Source of the DNA: Chryseobacterium piscicola
GTDB lineage: Bacteria; Bacteroidota; Bacteroidia; Flavobacteriales; Weeksellaceae
Length of the DNA stretch: 64,000 bases
Assembly (NCBI RefSeq): GCF_900156685.1
Contig: NZ_FTOJ01000002.1
Span: 1 to 64,000 of the forward strand
Direction: 5' to 3'
Shown: positions 13,921 through 22,055 of the stretch, piece after piece
Position numbering within the stretch: the first letter of the stretch is position 1
Layout: every line of letters starts with the position of its first letter
The notes under the pieces: generated by a model
Databases searched by the model: none
Told to the model about the DNA's origin: nothing
The model's input: the letters and a program-made list of their open reading frames with translations, nothing else
Program-made: the position numbers and the translations under genes

Positions 13921-16347
13921 TTATGGACAAGTTGGGGTTAAGAAACAACTCCAAGCAAGATCTGAATAGATTTTTAAACACTTGGCAGTGGTATCATAAA
14001 CCATCATCCCTTCTTGTGGTGAGGCAATAAGTCCCAGATCTGCTGTTGCTACTCTGGTGATGATGAATCCTTTTGTTTTAGATTCTAGAACCGTCCATGC
14101 GCCTGTTCTTACCATTGGCCAGTTGCCATTGCTGGTTTCTGCACCTGCTCTTTGCAGAGTAGTAATACCATTATTGCTTGGTAATTCTCCAGTTCCCATA
14201 TTGGGTAAATCGTAGCATACAGCAGCGGTATCAGTGTCTGTTGCCGTATTTACAGGTGTTGGATCTGTAGAATTTGCGGGTGATGTAACCTTGGCTACAT
14301 TCACTAAGTCTCCTGAATATGAAATAGGGACTGCAATAGTAATCGTATACGTAATTGTAGCACCAAACGGTAGACTAACAACATCATTCAACGCTCCAGT
14401 TTGCGCAGAGGTAATACTTGTAGTGGCACCACCTGTTACCACAGGAACGGAGTAACTCACATTTCCCGCAGGAATGCCTGCTGGAACCGGATCTGAAACC
14501 GTAGCTCCCATTACGCCAAAAGGACCGAGCAAATTACGTACTACCACGGTATAGGTATTTGTAGTTCCTGGAGCATAAGTGGCTTTACCATCGTCTTTGG
14601 TAATTTCTAAATCTGCACTGAATGAAATAGGCGCAGTAACGCAATGTGCACCATCATTACCACCACTTGCAGGTGCATCGGAGAGCTTAACTTTTTGCCC
14701 AGTCGTAAGATTGAACTGATAAAAACCACCATTATTATCTACTCCATAAATTTCACCAGTACTTGATCCAAACATCGCCCCAAAACTTGCAGCTGCTGTC
14801 GGAACTGGTCCAATTGGAGTTACAGTAGCTGGAGAAATTGTTGGATCAATAGAAAAAAATCGACCGTTTACTTGATATACACCATACAATTTTCCATCTG
14901 CCATATTAAAAGCCATGTCCGGAAGTTGAACAGTTCTATTCAATGTTATCGTCGTTGCTGTTAAGGTATTGAGATTGATTTTGTAGAGTTCGCTATTATC
15001 TGTGTTTTCTTTTACATAATAATTCCCTAGGTTATCAATATCTCCCGAATTATAAGATTTACCTGTAGGAAGATTTGTTACAGGACCTAGATTAATTAAA
15101 CTACCATCCGTATTGATTACAACAACATTATTTGTATTAGCAACCATTCCATACAAACGCCCATCTAAAGGATTAACTGCTATAGCGTTGTAGTTCACAG
15201 AAGCTGCTGGACCCACCGCAGGAAAAGTAAATGGGTTAAATGAAGTGTTTACATTGTAAAGAGTATTTACCTGAGAAAGGTACATTTTGGAGTCACACCC
15301 AAATGCATTCGCACACTGGGCATCCTGAATAGTAGAATTGATAGAAGTACCTACTCCTTGTCCAGTAGTATTGCTATAGCCAGTTGGCAATGGTGATAAT
15401 TGTGGTAAACCTTGCGCATCTACGCATCCCCCAGATGCATTCCCAATTGGGTTTGCACATAGATTTTTTTTGGGAGCGGTGGAAGTTGTACCCACATCAA
15501 CTGTACCACCAGAATCTACCAATTGACTTGATGAAACTCCTCCAGAACCTTCTAAAGCGTCAACACAACCATCGTTGTCGGAATCTAAATCTAAATAATT
15601 TTGTATTCCATCCCCATCGGTGTCACCGCAAGAAACCATTGTTACAGAACTCATTCCTATATCTCTACCTTCTGTAGCATTCGAACCACCATTAAATGTG
15701 AATAAAAGTGTACCATTGAGCGGAGCTCCAGATATAGGAAGTGTAATTGTTAAGTTAATTTTTGTAGATTGAATTGGAACATTTATTATAGGTGTAGCTG
15801 ATATAGTTGGTAAACTACCAATATTTACAGAAGCGCCATTATTTGCAGTAATAGTTGGAGTGTCCCCTGTTGTAGAATCAATAGTAGCATAAACTGTACC
15901 TCCATAAGAAATAGTAAATGTAAATTGTGTACTAGAGTCATTAATAAAGGTTTTCTTCCAGTATAAATTATTCAGTGATAGCGTTGCACCATTCAAATTC
16001 CCAGTAAGCGCCTGACTTAATGTTGTTATTGTACTTGCTTCTCTTCTAAATTCGAGGCCGTTTGCATTTAAATTTACTCTTCCTATAGTACTTACCCATG
16101 TTCCTGCATACGTTCCACCGACAGTCCATCCAGTTACTGTATTGGTGTTGCCACCAGTAGTAGGAAATGTTCCATTGCTTACCCTGTTTGCTGCATTACA
16201 CTCTACAGTATCCAAAATACCATCGTTGTCATCATCAATATCAACGGTATTTGCAATGCCATCTCCATCGGAGTCTTGGGCATGCAAGTTATTTGTGCCT
16301 ATGCCAATGAGCAAAAAGGCAAATAGAAATAATATTTTATTTTTCAT
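13921..16347 (-). CDS. Large secreted TSP3/DUF11 repeat protein, unit 2 (808 aa)
   Basis: Paralogue of the 799-aa protein. The signal peptide and first TSP3 repeat are nearly identical. Residues about 48-240 form a different domain that begins with V-S-N-G-T-F-P-T-T-G-G and reads like a carbohydrate-binding or choice-of-anchor beta sandwich. Then come the second TSP3 repeat (D-T-D-G-D-G-I-Q-N, D-S-D-N-D-G-C-V-D), an extended linker with extra cysteines, the propeller-like region, DUF11 (A-D-L-E-I-T-K-D-D-G-K) and the C-terminal N-W-P-M-V-R, E-G-M-M-V-Y-D-T-T-A-K-C-L-K-I-Y module. Likely surface-exposed. The swapped N-terminal domain suggests the two copies bind different targets. Confidence 0.88.
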   Translation of the reverse strand: MKNKILFLFAFLLIGIGTNNLHAQDSDGDGIANTVDIDDDNDGILDTVECNAANRVSNGTFPTTGGNTNTVTGWTVGGTYAGTWVSTIGRVNLNANGLEFRREASTITTLSQALTGNLNGATLSLNNLYWKKTFINDSSTQFTFTISYGGTVYATIDSTTGDTPTITANNGASVNIGSLPTISATPIINVPIQSTKINLTITLPISGAPLNGTLLFTFNGGSNATEGRDIGMSSVTMVSCGDTDGDGIQNYLDLDSDNDGCVDALEGSGGVSSSQLVDSGGTVDVGTTSTAPKKNLCANPIGNASGGCVDAQGLPQLSPLPTGYSNTTGQGVGTSINSTIQDAQCANAFGCDSKMYLSQVNTLYNVNTSFNPFTFPAVGPAASVNYNAIAVNPLDGRLYGMVANTNNVVVINTDGSLINLGPVTNLPTGKSYNSGDIDNLGNYYVKENTDNSELYKINLNTLTATTITLNRTVQLPDMAFNMADGKLYGVYQVNGRFFSIDPTISPATVTPIGPVPTAAASFGAMFGSSTGEIYGVDNNGGFYQFNLTTGQKVKLSDAPASGGNDGAHCVTAPISFSADLEITKDDGKATYAPGTTNTYTVVVRNLLGPFGVMGATVSDPVPAGIPAGNVSYSVPVVTGGATTSITSAQTGALNDVVSLPFGATITYTITIAVPISYSGDLVNVAKVTSPANSTDPTPVNTATDTDTAAVCYDLPNMGTGELPSNNGITTLQRAGAETSNGNWPMVRTGAWTVLESKTKGFIITRVATADLGLIASPQEGMMVYDTTAKCLKIYSDLAWSCFLTPTCP

Positions 16348-16376
16348 TTTGTTTTTTTTTGATTTTTTAACCCTTT

Positions 16377-16490
16377 GTGAATTATTGACTTAAGAAAATA
16401 AATGAAACAGCTTTGTTTAGCTTGATATCATTATTTTTTTCTTTATATAAGCTTGTGTTTTTTATCGCTAGGAAAGACAAAGTTTTTTAA
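16377..16490 (-). repeat. Conserved 5' leader of unit 2
   Basis: Counterpart of 10071-10200, upstream of the 808-aa gene, with the same TTTAGCTTGATAT and TATAAGCTTG blocks. The two copies diverge just upstream, near 16490 and 10200, which marks the edge of the duplicated unit. Confidence 0.6.
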
Positions 16491-16651
16491 AAAAAATGTT
16501 AGTTTTTTTAAGATAAACAATGGTATTTTATTTAGAAAAAAATATTAATACTTTAATTATCAGTCACTTGAAGGCAATTGTAAAATCCACAAAGGATTAA
16601 TGCTAGTAAATAATTTATTTGAAATTATCTTTTAAATACGAGTCTAAATAG

Positions 16652-17482
16652 TTAATTGCGCTTTACAAATGTAGTAACTGAGATTGTACCTTTCCCCCAA
16701 TTATAATTTGTGCCAGATGAATCCCACATATTGAAACGGGTTGCAGTTAAAGTACCTTCAACATATCCATTTAGAGTATAAGTAACTACTATAGGTGATG
16801 AAGTCGAATTTGTAATTTCTTCCACATAATTAGCTCCAACGGTATTCATATTGGTGCCTGCGCTCCCAAAGGGAACTATATTTTTTCGAGAACCAGATTG
16901 TACTTCTGTTCCATTTTTTAAAAAACGAATCCCAAAATAGCCACCCACATTAGCATTTGGATTTGTACCACTAGTAGTTGCTCCAATGGGGTAAGTACCC
17001 ATAGGAACGCTGTAGTTCAATATCACCTTTACAGTAGAATTCGCAGGAACTGTCGCAGTGATTGAGAGTCCCAAATTAGTATTATCACTAGTTCCAGCTG
17101 GCGTATCTACAGGCGCAGTAGCTTCCTTAAAAAACGCCTCAAATAGCTGGTATGTACTCTCTTGTACAGCCAATTTCAGCCATGTCATTGTTATGGAATC
17201 AAAGAAGTAGTAACCAATGCTTTTCACATTAATGGTTTGTCCCGCGGGAGATGAATCTGCAGCTGTAACATATACAATTGCTCCATTTTGCGAAGTTGTG
17301 TAAGTTTTTAGACGCAACTGATTACCTGTAATTCTTGGAGCAATAATTCCATCTAGTTTAGAGATGTCTGTTGCGTAACCTACGACATCTAAAGTTGCTT
17401 TTGGAGTATCAATATTAATTCCTACTTGTGAAAATAAAGTTGCAGAAGTTAATAAAGAAACTAATAATATATTCTTTTTCAT
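16652..17482 (-). CDS. Secreted hypothetical protein, 276 aa
   Basis: Signal peptide (cleavage near F-S-Q, residue 19), then V-G-I-N-I-D-T-P-K-A-T-L-D-V-V-G, a very common start of Bacteroidota surface proteins with tail-fibre-like heads. A segment P-R-I-T-G-N-Q-L-R and G-A-I-V-Y-V, Y-Y-F-F-D, T-W-L-K-L (about 50-108) is a degenerate form of the G-x-x-V-Y-D/W module of the neighbours. The C-terminal half (about 115-276) is a predicted beta sandwich. It stands between the 192-aa gene and the 808-aa gene on the same strand. Unit 1 lacks an equivalent. Role unknown. Confidence 0.75.
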   Translation of the reverse strand: MKKNILLVSLLTSATLFSQVGINIDTPKATLDVVGYATDISKLDGIIAPRITGNQLRLKTYTTSQNGAIVYVTAADSSPAGQTINVKSIGYYFFDSITMTWLKLAVQESTYQLFEAFFKEATAPVDTPAGTSDNTNLGLSITATVPANSTVKVILNYSVPMGTYPIGATTSGTNPNANVGGYFGIRFLKNGTEVQSGSRKNIVPFGSAGTNMNTVGANYVEEITNSTSSPIVVTYTLNGYVEGTLTATRFNMWDSSGTNYNWGKGTISVTTFVKRN

Positions 17483-17625
17483 AGTTTTAAAATTTTAAAG
17501 AGTGATGACCTTACTGGTCATTTTTAGTAAATAAGATTAGTGTCAATTTGTTTAAACTTGACTAAAAATCATCAACACATAGATTTTGCTTAAGCAAGAA
17601 AAAACCTGCTAAATCAGCAATAAAA

Positions 17626-18204
17626 CTAGAAAAATGGAGGCGGCCTTACTGTATAAATTTGATAGAATCCAATTGGATCTCTTTTTTGACTGTAAGAAAA
17701 GATGGAGTTCTGAGAGAGATATTTTTTATCTCTTACAAGTGAATTTATAGTATGGTTTTGAAATTTAGGAAAATCCTGTAAGTTGTTGCTGGATACACTT
17801 GGATTTAATTTTTTAAGAACCGATAGGGTATTAGGGGAGTTGGTAGAAAGCGGATCATATATTTTTTTATCTGACTTTGCTTTTTTAGAGACAATTGCTT
17901 TTTTTAAAAGGATTTTAACTAATTTTTTAGCTTTAGTATTTTGTGGTTTTTTTGATTCAATTCCAGCAATTCTATTTTCAGAGGAATTAGGGATGTGAAT
18001 AATCTTTGCCTTATTTACTTCTTCTGTTCCATACATTGAAGCACCGGAGTATACATGTATAACAGCATCTTGATTAGATTGAATTACAGTACTATCTACC
18101 GAACCCGCAGATAAAGGATTCGAAAATAAAAGAAAAAGTAGGATGATCATTGCATTTGGTTTTTTTAACCATTCTACAATGTATCCATGAATTTTTTTTT
18201 TCAT
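17626..18204 (-). CDS. Secreted protein ending in RPPP, 192 aa
   Basis: Likely signal sequence (N-A-M-I-I-L-L-F-L-L-F-S-N-P-L-S-A-G, about 17-34). It contains D-A-V-I-H-V-Y-S-G-A-S-M-Y-G and K-A-K-I-I-H-I-P, a lysine-rich middle (K-K-L-V-K-I-L-L-K-K-A), and ends Y-T-V-R-P-P-P-F-F. Same layout as the 222-aa protein at 10298: leader, I-V/I-H strand pairs, basic disordered middle, R-P-P-P end. Overall identity is low. It is the first minus-strand gene inside the right tRNA border. Confidence 0.7.
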   Translation of the reverse strand: MKKKIHGYIVEWLKKPNAMIILLFLLFSNPLSAGSVDSTVIQSNQDAVIHVYSGASMYGTEEVNKAKIIHIPNSSENRIAGIESKKPQNTKAKKLVKILLKKAIVSKKAKSDKKIYDPLSTNSPNTLSVLKKLNPSVSSNNLQDFPKFQNHTINSLVRDKKYLSQNSIFSYSQKRDPIGFYQIYTVRPPPFF

Positions 18205-18264
18205 TTAGATAGGGTTTCATTTGTGTTTTTTTATTAACTAATTATATTAGGTTAATTAATTTCA

Positions 18265-18272
18265 CAAATATA
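18265..18272 (-). promoter_or_regulatory. -7 box before the 192-aa gene
   Basis: The minus strand reads TATATTTG (complement of CAAATATA). No TTG is found at the right distance upstream, so the promoter is only half supported. The leader would be about 55 nt. Confidence 0.4.
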
Positions 18273-18600
18273 ATAATTATTTTAAATATTTTATAAAAAA
18301 TATAGAAAACAGTAAAATTGATAGATTATTTAATTTTTTAATAGCTATAGAACTGGCACCTAAAGATATTTTTGAATATTTGTATTGGAAAAAGATGATC
18401 AGATAGTTGATTAATATTCGAATGTACAAGAAGAGGGAATTGTTCCTGAAAAAAATCAGATGATGACAGTTTTATTTAACAATAGGTAAAAAAAATAGAT
18501 TTAATTAATTTTTCTCATTACTTATAATGTTTTTTGTTTTTTTTTTGTCTTTGATAGTCTGTGTTTTAGGGGGTTTTGGTATAGATTTTCGATGTTTTTT
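18273..18600. other. Intergenic stretch without recognised genes
   Basis: About 330 bp between the divergent 192-aa gene and tRNA-Asp copy 2. It is AT-rich with stops in all frames, and no repeat of the left flank is visible here. Confidence 0.4.
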
Positions 18601-18631
18601 TTGTTAAAATAAAAAAAAAATAATATCTTTG
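18601..18631 (+). promoter_or_regulatory. Promoter of tRNA-Asp copy 2
   Basis: TTG at 18601-18603, a 20-nt spacer, then TATCTTTG at 18624-18631. It fits the consensus but differs in sequence from the copy 1 promoter, so the second tRNA has its own, non-duplicated promoter. Confidence 0.7.
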
Positions 18632-18766
18632 CAGAAGTAAAAAAAATCACAATATTGTTTTAAAGTGATTTAAAATACTAGAGTAGTAGAATTAATAGAT
18701 AGCTTTTTGGACAAGAACATTTTTAGTTTGGATTTCAAAAATTTCTATCAGTTTACTTTAATAAAT

Positions 18767-18840
18767 GATCCGGTAGTTCAGCTGGTTAGAATGCCGCCCT
18801 GTCACGGCGGAGGTCGCGGGTTCGAGTCCCGTCCGGATCG
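18767..18840 (+). tRNA. tRNA-Asp (GTC), copy 2
   Basis: Identical to the tRNA at 5667-5740 at all 74 positions, anticodon GTC, CCA not encoded. It has its own promoter and terminator, so both copies should be functional. Confidence 0.97.
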
Positions 18841-18864
18841 CAGCTACAATATCAAAGTAGTACC

Positions 18865-18897
18865 AAAAGCTTTAAAACGTATGTTTTAAAGCTTTTT
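18865..18897 (+). terminator. Terminator of tRNA-Asp copy 2
   Basis: AAAAGCTTTAAAAC pairs with its complement around a GTAT loop, followed by a T run. Same structure as at 5764-5797. Confidence 0.85.
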
Positions 18898-18942
18898 TTG
18901 TTTTATATCTGTTCAAAGAGAGTCAAAAAATCACACTCTGAA

Positions 18943-18988
18943 AGTGACCTATTCGGTGACCTGTTGAAACAGGTTTAAAAAGGTCACT
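18943..18988. repeat. Nested inverted repeat, possible integrase site (right)
   Basis: AGTGACCT (18943-18950) and AGGTCACT (18981-18988) with a perfect inner ACCTG-TTGAAA-CAGGT. Matches 5843-5888. Confidence 0.45.
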
Positions 18989-19148
18989 GAAAATTCAGAC
19001 AAACCCTTTTCAGGAGCTAGTTCAGCAACTAAACAGTTAAACAAGTGTTTTTTTTTAATCGGGAATTTAAGACTTAAGCAAATTCAATATTTTCCTTGGG
19101 AGGTAAAAATGAGAATTTATACTACCGTTTAACACTTCAAAGTCTAGG

Positions 19149-19337
19149 ATGTACATGGTTCATAGAACTACCAATTCTGCAATTGGTAAGATTTTGGATG
19201 TGGGAAATGGTATTATAACTATATCAGGTAAGAAATTTTATTATTGTGATTTGGATCACATTAAATTAGTGATTTCGGTCCTTATATCAGAACAGGTTAT
19301 AGAATTAATTTTGTGTAATAATTTAAAAAAAAATTAA
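19149..19337 (+). CDS. Doubtful small ORF, 62 aa
   Basis: ATG at 19149; the frame ends 2 bp before the PfpI-like gene. The sequence S-A-I-G-K-I-L-D-V-G-N-G-I-I-T-I-S-G-K-K looks protein-like, but there is no clear ribosome binding site and no family I recognise. It may simply be the leader region of the next gene. Confidence 0.25.
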   Translation: MYMVHRTTNSAIGKILDVGNGIITISGKKFYYCDLDHIKLVISVLISEQVIELILCNNLKKN

Positions 19338-19339
19338 AA

Positions 19340-20017
19340 ATGAGTAAAAAAGTTTTATTCGTACTTACAAGTCACGATGAATTAGGAAACACAGGTTTAA
19401 AAACCGGATTTTGGACAGAAGAATTGGCAGCTCCATACTATACGCTGGCAGATAAAGGCGTTGAGATTACATTAGCCTCTCCTAAAGGTGGACTTCCACC
19501 AATTGATCCCAAAAGTGAAGACCCTGCATCCCAGACAGATGCTACACGTAGAATGGATAGCGATGATGTTTTGAAGGATAAATTACAAAATACACATAAA
19601 CTATCTGAAGTTAAAAGTGAAGACTTTGATGCGGTATTTTATCCTGGCGGACACGGTCCTTTGTGGGATCTTGCTGAAGATAAAGTTTCTCAACAGCTCA
19701 TCGTTGATTTTTATACCACGGGCAAACCTGTTGGTTTTGTATGCCATGCACCGGGAGTTTTGAAGGATGTGAAAATAAATGATGAATATTTAGTGAGTGG
19801 TAAAAATGTAACAGGATTTACCAATACTGAAGAAGAAGCAGTTCAATTAACTGATGTAGTGCCTTTTCTAGTGGAAGATATGCTAAAAAAGAATGGAGGT
19901 GTGTATAGTAAAATTGAAGATTGGAATCCTTATGCCATAGTTGATGGTAATTTAATCACCGGACAAAATCCTGCCTCTTCAGAAAAGGTGGCAGAGGAAC
20001 TATTACAGCTTCTCTAA
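19340..20017 (+). CDS. DJ-1/PfpI-family protein (class I glutamine amidotransferase-like)
   Basis: 225 aa, cytoplasmic. The nucleophile elbow is F-V-C-H-A-P-G with Cys135. Y-P-G-G-H-G-P-L-W-D-L precedes it, as in Hsp31-like and related DJ-1 proteins; H136 follows the cysteine, and an acidic residue earlier (about E19-E32) could complete the site. Family members are glyoxalases III, deglycases or stress chaperones that remove methylglyoxal adducts; the exact activity is not readable. Length is normal. It is a single gene with its own terminator at 20089. Confidence 0.88.
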   Translation: MSKKVLFVLTSHDELGNTGLKTGFWTEELAAPYYTLADKGVEITLASPKGGLPPIDPKSEDPASQTDATRRMDSDDVLKDKLQNTHKLSEVKSEDFDAVFYPGGHGPLWDLAEDKVSQQLIVDFYTTGKPVGFVCHAPGVLKDVKINDEYLVSGKNVTGFTNTEEEAVQLTDVVPFLVEDMLKKNGGVYSKIEDWNPYAIVDGNLITGQNPASSEKVAEELLQLL

Positions 20018-20088
20018 ATAAGTTTCTTTTGCAGAACAAAAAATATTAAAACAAGTATACATTCATAAAGTGTGTAATTTGAAAATTC

Positions 20089-20120
20089 AAGGCTTAGATT
20101 TTTTAATCTGAGCCTTTTTA
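20089..20120 (+). terminator. Terminator after the PfpI-like gene
   Basis: AAGGCTTAGATT and AATCTGAGCCTT (one wobble pair) around TTTT, followed by T-rich sequence. Confidence 0.75.
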
Positions 20121-20499
20121 TGATTATCAATAAATTAATCAAAACAATTTCACTAGTTTTAGATTGGTGTCGTCTTTTTTATAGCCTAAGATAATCAAAA
20201 CAGAAAAAATGCATCTTTTATTAAGCAAAATGATTGATGAATAAATTTTTACTCTCAAGATCTTCAATTAAAAATTGAACAAGAGTCATTTTAGAGGATT
20301 AAATTCATTTGTAGCTTAGAGAAATATTATAAAATCCTTAAGTTGTGAAAAATAAAAAATCATCATCGTATATTTTTCATTAAATAAAATAGTATGAAAA
20401 GAGCTATTAATTTAGCTTAAATTGAATTTTAAAATATTTTTGTGACAAATTTAAATTTAAGGTCTGAATTTTGTATTTTTAGTTCAGAAATCAGAATGT
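20121..20499. other. Intergenic stretch upstream of the L,D-transpeptidase gene
   Basis: No gene recognised. Near its end GAATTTTG (about 20465) is one base off the -7 consensus and may be the promoter. Confidence 0.35.
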
Positions 20500-21531
20500 A
20501 TGAAAAAAGTATTTAATCCTAAATTTTTATTTTTAATTGTCAGTGTAAGCACCATTTTATATTCATGTAAAAAAGAAAATGCCGATGTTTCTAATCCTAA
20601 AAACCAACAAGCGATCTCTGAAAAAGTATCTGAAGTAGCAAAAAATCCGGATTCTGTAGTTACGGAACCGGCAAAAGAATCTATTGCGCCAATGATTCAG
20701 GAAAATGGTTTTTATAGCGGTATTATTTTCCCAAAAGATAAAAAGCTTAGAGATTCACTTTATACAGATTTTGAAAAACGATATACAGCAGAACAGCGAT
20801 ATTCTATTTTAGCACTCAACAGAATAGATTCTAAATTCAGAAGAAGTGCAGACACACTGGTAATTCCTGCCAAAATAGATTCTACGTTGATGTCTTATTC
20901 GCCATTTCCTATCCAGTTGGATGTCTTGAATGACGTAAAGAAATTTGTAATTTTTTCATACCCAATTCAAGCTTACGGAGTATATTCTAATGGGAATTTG
21001 GTAAAATGGGGACCTACAAGTATGGGTAAAAAAACAGCGCAAACCACGAGAGGACTTACATTTGCCAACTGGAAGAAAAAATTGGCAATATCAACCGTAA
21101 AAAGTGAGTGGAAGCTGCCTTATAATTTTAATATTCATAATCTTGGTGGTATAGGTTGGCACGAGTATGAGCTTCCCGGATATCCTGCATCACACTCATG
21201 TCTCAGACTGTTGAGAAAAGATGCGATGTGGCTCTATTCATACGCAGATACATGGATTTTGAATCCAGGAGGTGCTACTACGAAAGCAAAAGGAACTCCT
21301 GTGATGGTTTTTGGAGATTACAAATGGGGCGGCCAAAAACCTTGGCGAAAACTATTATCTGATCCCAATGCCAATAATATTTCAGTAGAAGAAATGGAAG
21401 CTTTACTAAAACCTCACATGGAAAAAATGATAAAAGAACAGACTAATAGAGAGAAAGTTGCAGATTCAATTTCACAATCTAAAGCTTTGGAGGCTCAGAA
21501 AATTCAAGAATCAGGTGAGGTTGGCAATTGA
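20500..21531 (+). CDS. L,D-transpeptidase lipoprotein (YkuD fold)
   Basis: 343 aa. The leader ends I-L-Y-S-C, giving a lipidated Cys23, so the protein is membrane-anchored in the periplasm. The catalytic YkuD motif is complete: H-N-L-G-G-I-G-W-H-E-Y, then P-A-S-H-S-C-L-R-L with nucleophile Cys234 and His232. Such enzymes make 3-3 peptidoglycan cross-links or attach proteins to peptidoglycan, working on the third-position diamino acid of the stem peptide. A charged low-complexity tail (about 290-343) follows. The last 28 bp overlap the convergent 182-aa gene. Confidence 0.9.
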   Translation: MKKVFNPKFLFLIVSVSTILYSCKKENADVSNPKNQQAISEKVSEVAKNPDSVVTEPAKESIAPMIQENGFYSGIIFPKDKKLRDSLYTDFEKRYTAEQRYSILALNRIDSKFRRSADTLVIPAKIDSTLMSYSPFPIQLDVLNDVKKFVIFSYPIQAYGVYSNGNLVKWGPTSMGKKTAQTTRGLTFANWKKKLAISTVKSEWKLPYNFNIHNLGGIGWHEYELPGYPASHSCLRLLRKDAMWLYSYADTWILNPGGATTKAKGTPVMVFGDYKWGGQKPWRKLLSDPNANNISVEEMEALLKPHMEKMIKEQTNREKVADSISQSKALEAQKIQESGEVGN

Positions 21532-22052
21532 TCTTTGCTTTCGAAATTTAGCGTAGATTCTTCTGCGAATTTTCTAAGTTTCAACATTTCTTTTTTCCCT
21601 TTGAACTGTCCGAATCTTGCTGCAGCATAAGTAAGGCCAATAAAAAATAACATCACAAAAGACGCAGTGAGTGCCCAAGGGTACTCATTGCTTTTTATTT
21701 GTTTTTCTACATAAAACATCGTGAAGAAAGTCATCCAAAAAATGGTAAATAGAAAGTAGAGGAACATAAAAAACGTCCAGACTGCTGAGCTGGGACCAAA
21801 AATACCTCGTACAACAGTTTTGCCGTCTTCTGTCTCGGTGCGCAAGGCAAGTTGAGGATTCCAGTAGTTATCCTCGGGTGTTTTTACGCAGATGGTTGCA
21901 ACTTCATTATTTACATTGCCTTCAAATTCATCAGAGTGAGAATTGAGATATTCTTTAAGATTGATAGCATAATCTTCTTTTGAAAGAAGACTAAACATTT
22001 TGAATCTAGGTCTGTTTCTTATTTTGTCTAAAGTAGTTTCTTCTGTATTCAT
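21504..22052 (-). CDS. Two-helix membrane protein of unknown function, 182 aa
   Basis: A cytoplasmic N-terminal part of about 90 residues (R-P-R-F-K-M-F-S-L-L-S-K-E-D-Y near the start) is followed by two membrane helices: W-T-F-F-M-F-L-Y-F-L-F-T-I-F-W and, after a short K/E linker, A-L-T-A-S-F-V-M-L-F-F-I-G-L-T-Y. A charged tail ends the protein. I recognise no named domain. It follows the PDZ protease gene by 3 bp on the minus strand, so the two are an operon. Its 3' end overlaps the L,D-transpeptidase gene tail to tail. Confidence 0.75.
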   Translation of the reverse strand: MNTEETTLDKIRNRPRFKMFSLLSKEDYAINLKEYLNSHSDEFEGNVNNEVATICVKTPEDNYWNPQLALRTETEDGKTVVRGIFGPSSAVWTFFMFLYFLFTIFWMTFFTMFYVEKQIKSNEYPWALTASFVMLFFIGLTYAAARFGQFKGKKEMLKLRKFAEESTLNFESKDQLPTSPDS

Positions 22053-22055
22053 ATT

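Larger units (their letters stand above)
18767..19034 (+). repeat. Long direct repeat, right copy (tRNA-Asp plus 3' flank)
   Basis: Gap-free partner of 5667-5934. No integrase sequence follows this copy. It marks the right border of the proposed 13.1-kb island. Confidence 0.85.

Noticed and set aside
18707-18889. Plus-strand 60-aa frame
   Set aside because: It is a translation of tRNA-Asp copy 2 and its terminator.
19035-19148. Second integrase relic after tRNA copy 2
   Set aside because: No match to the M-N-K-T-F or Q-H-Y-A-K segments in any frame.
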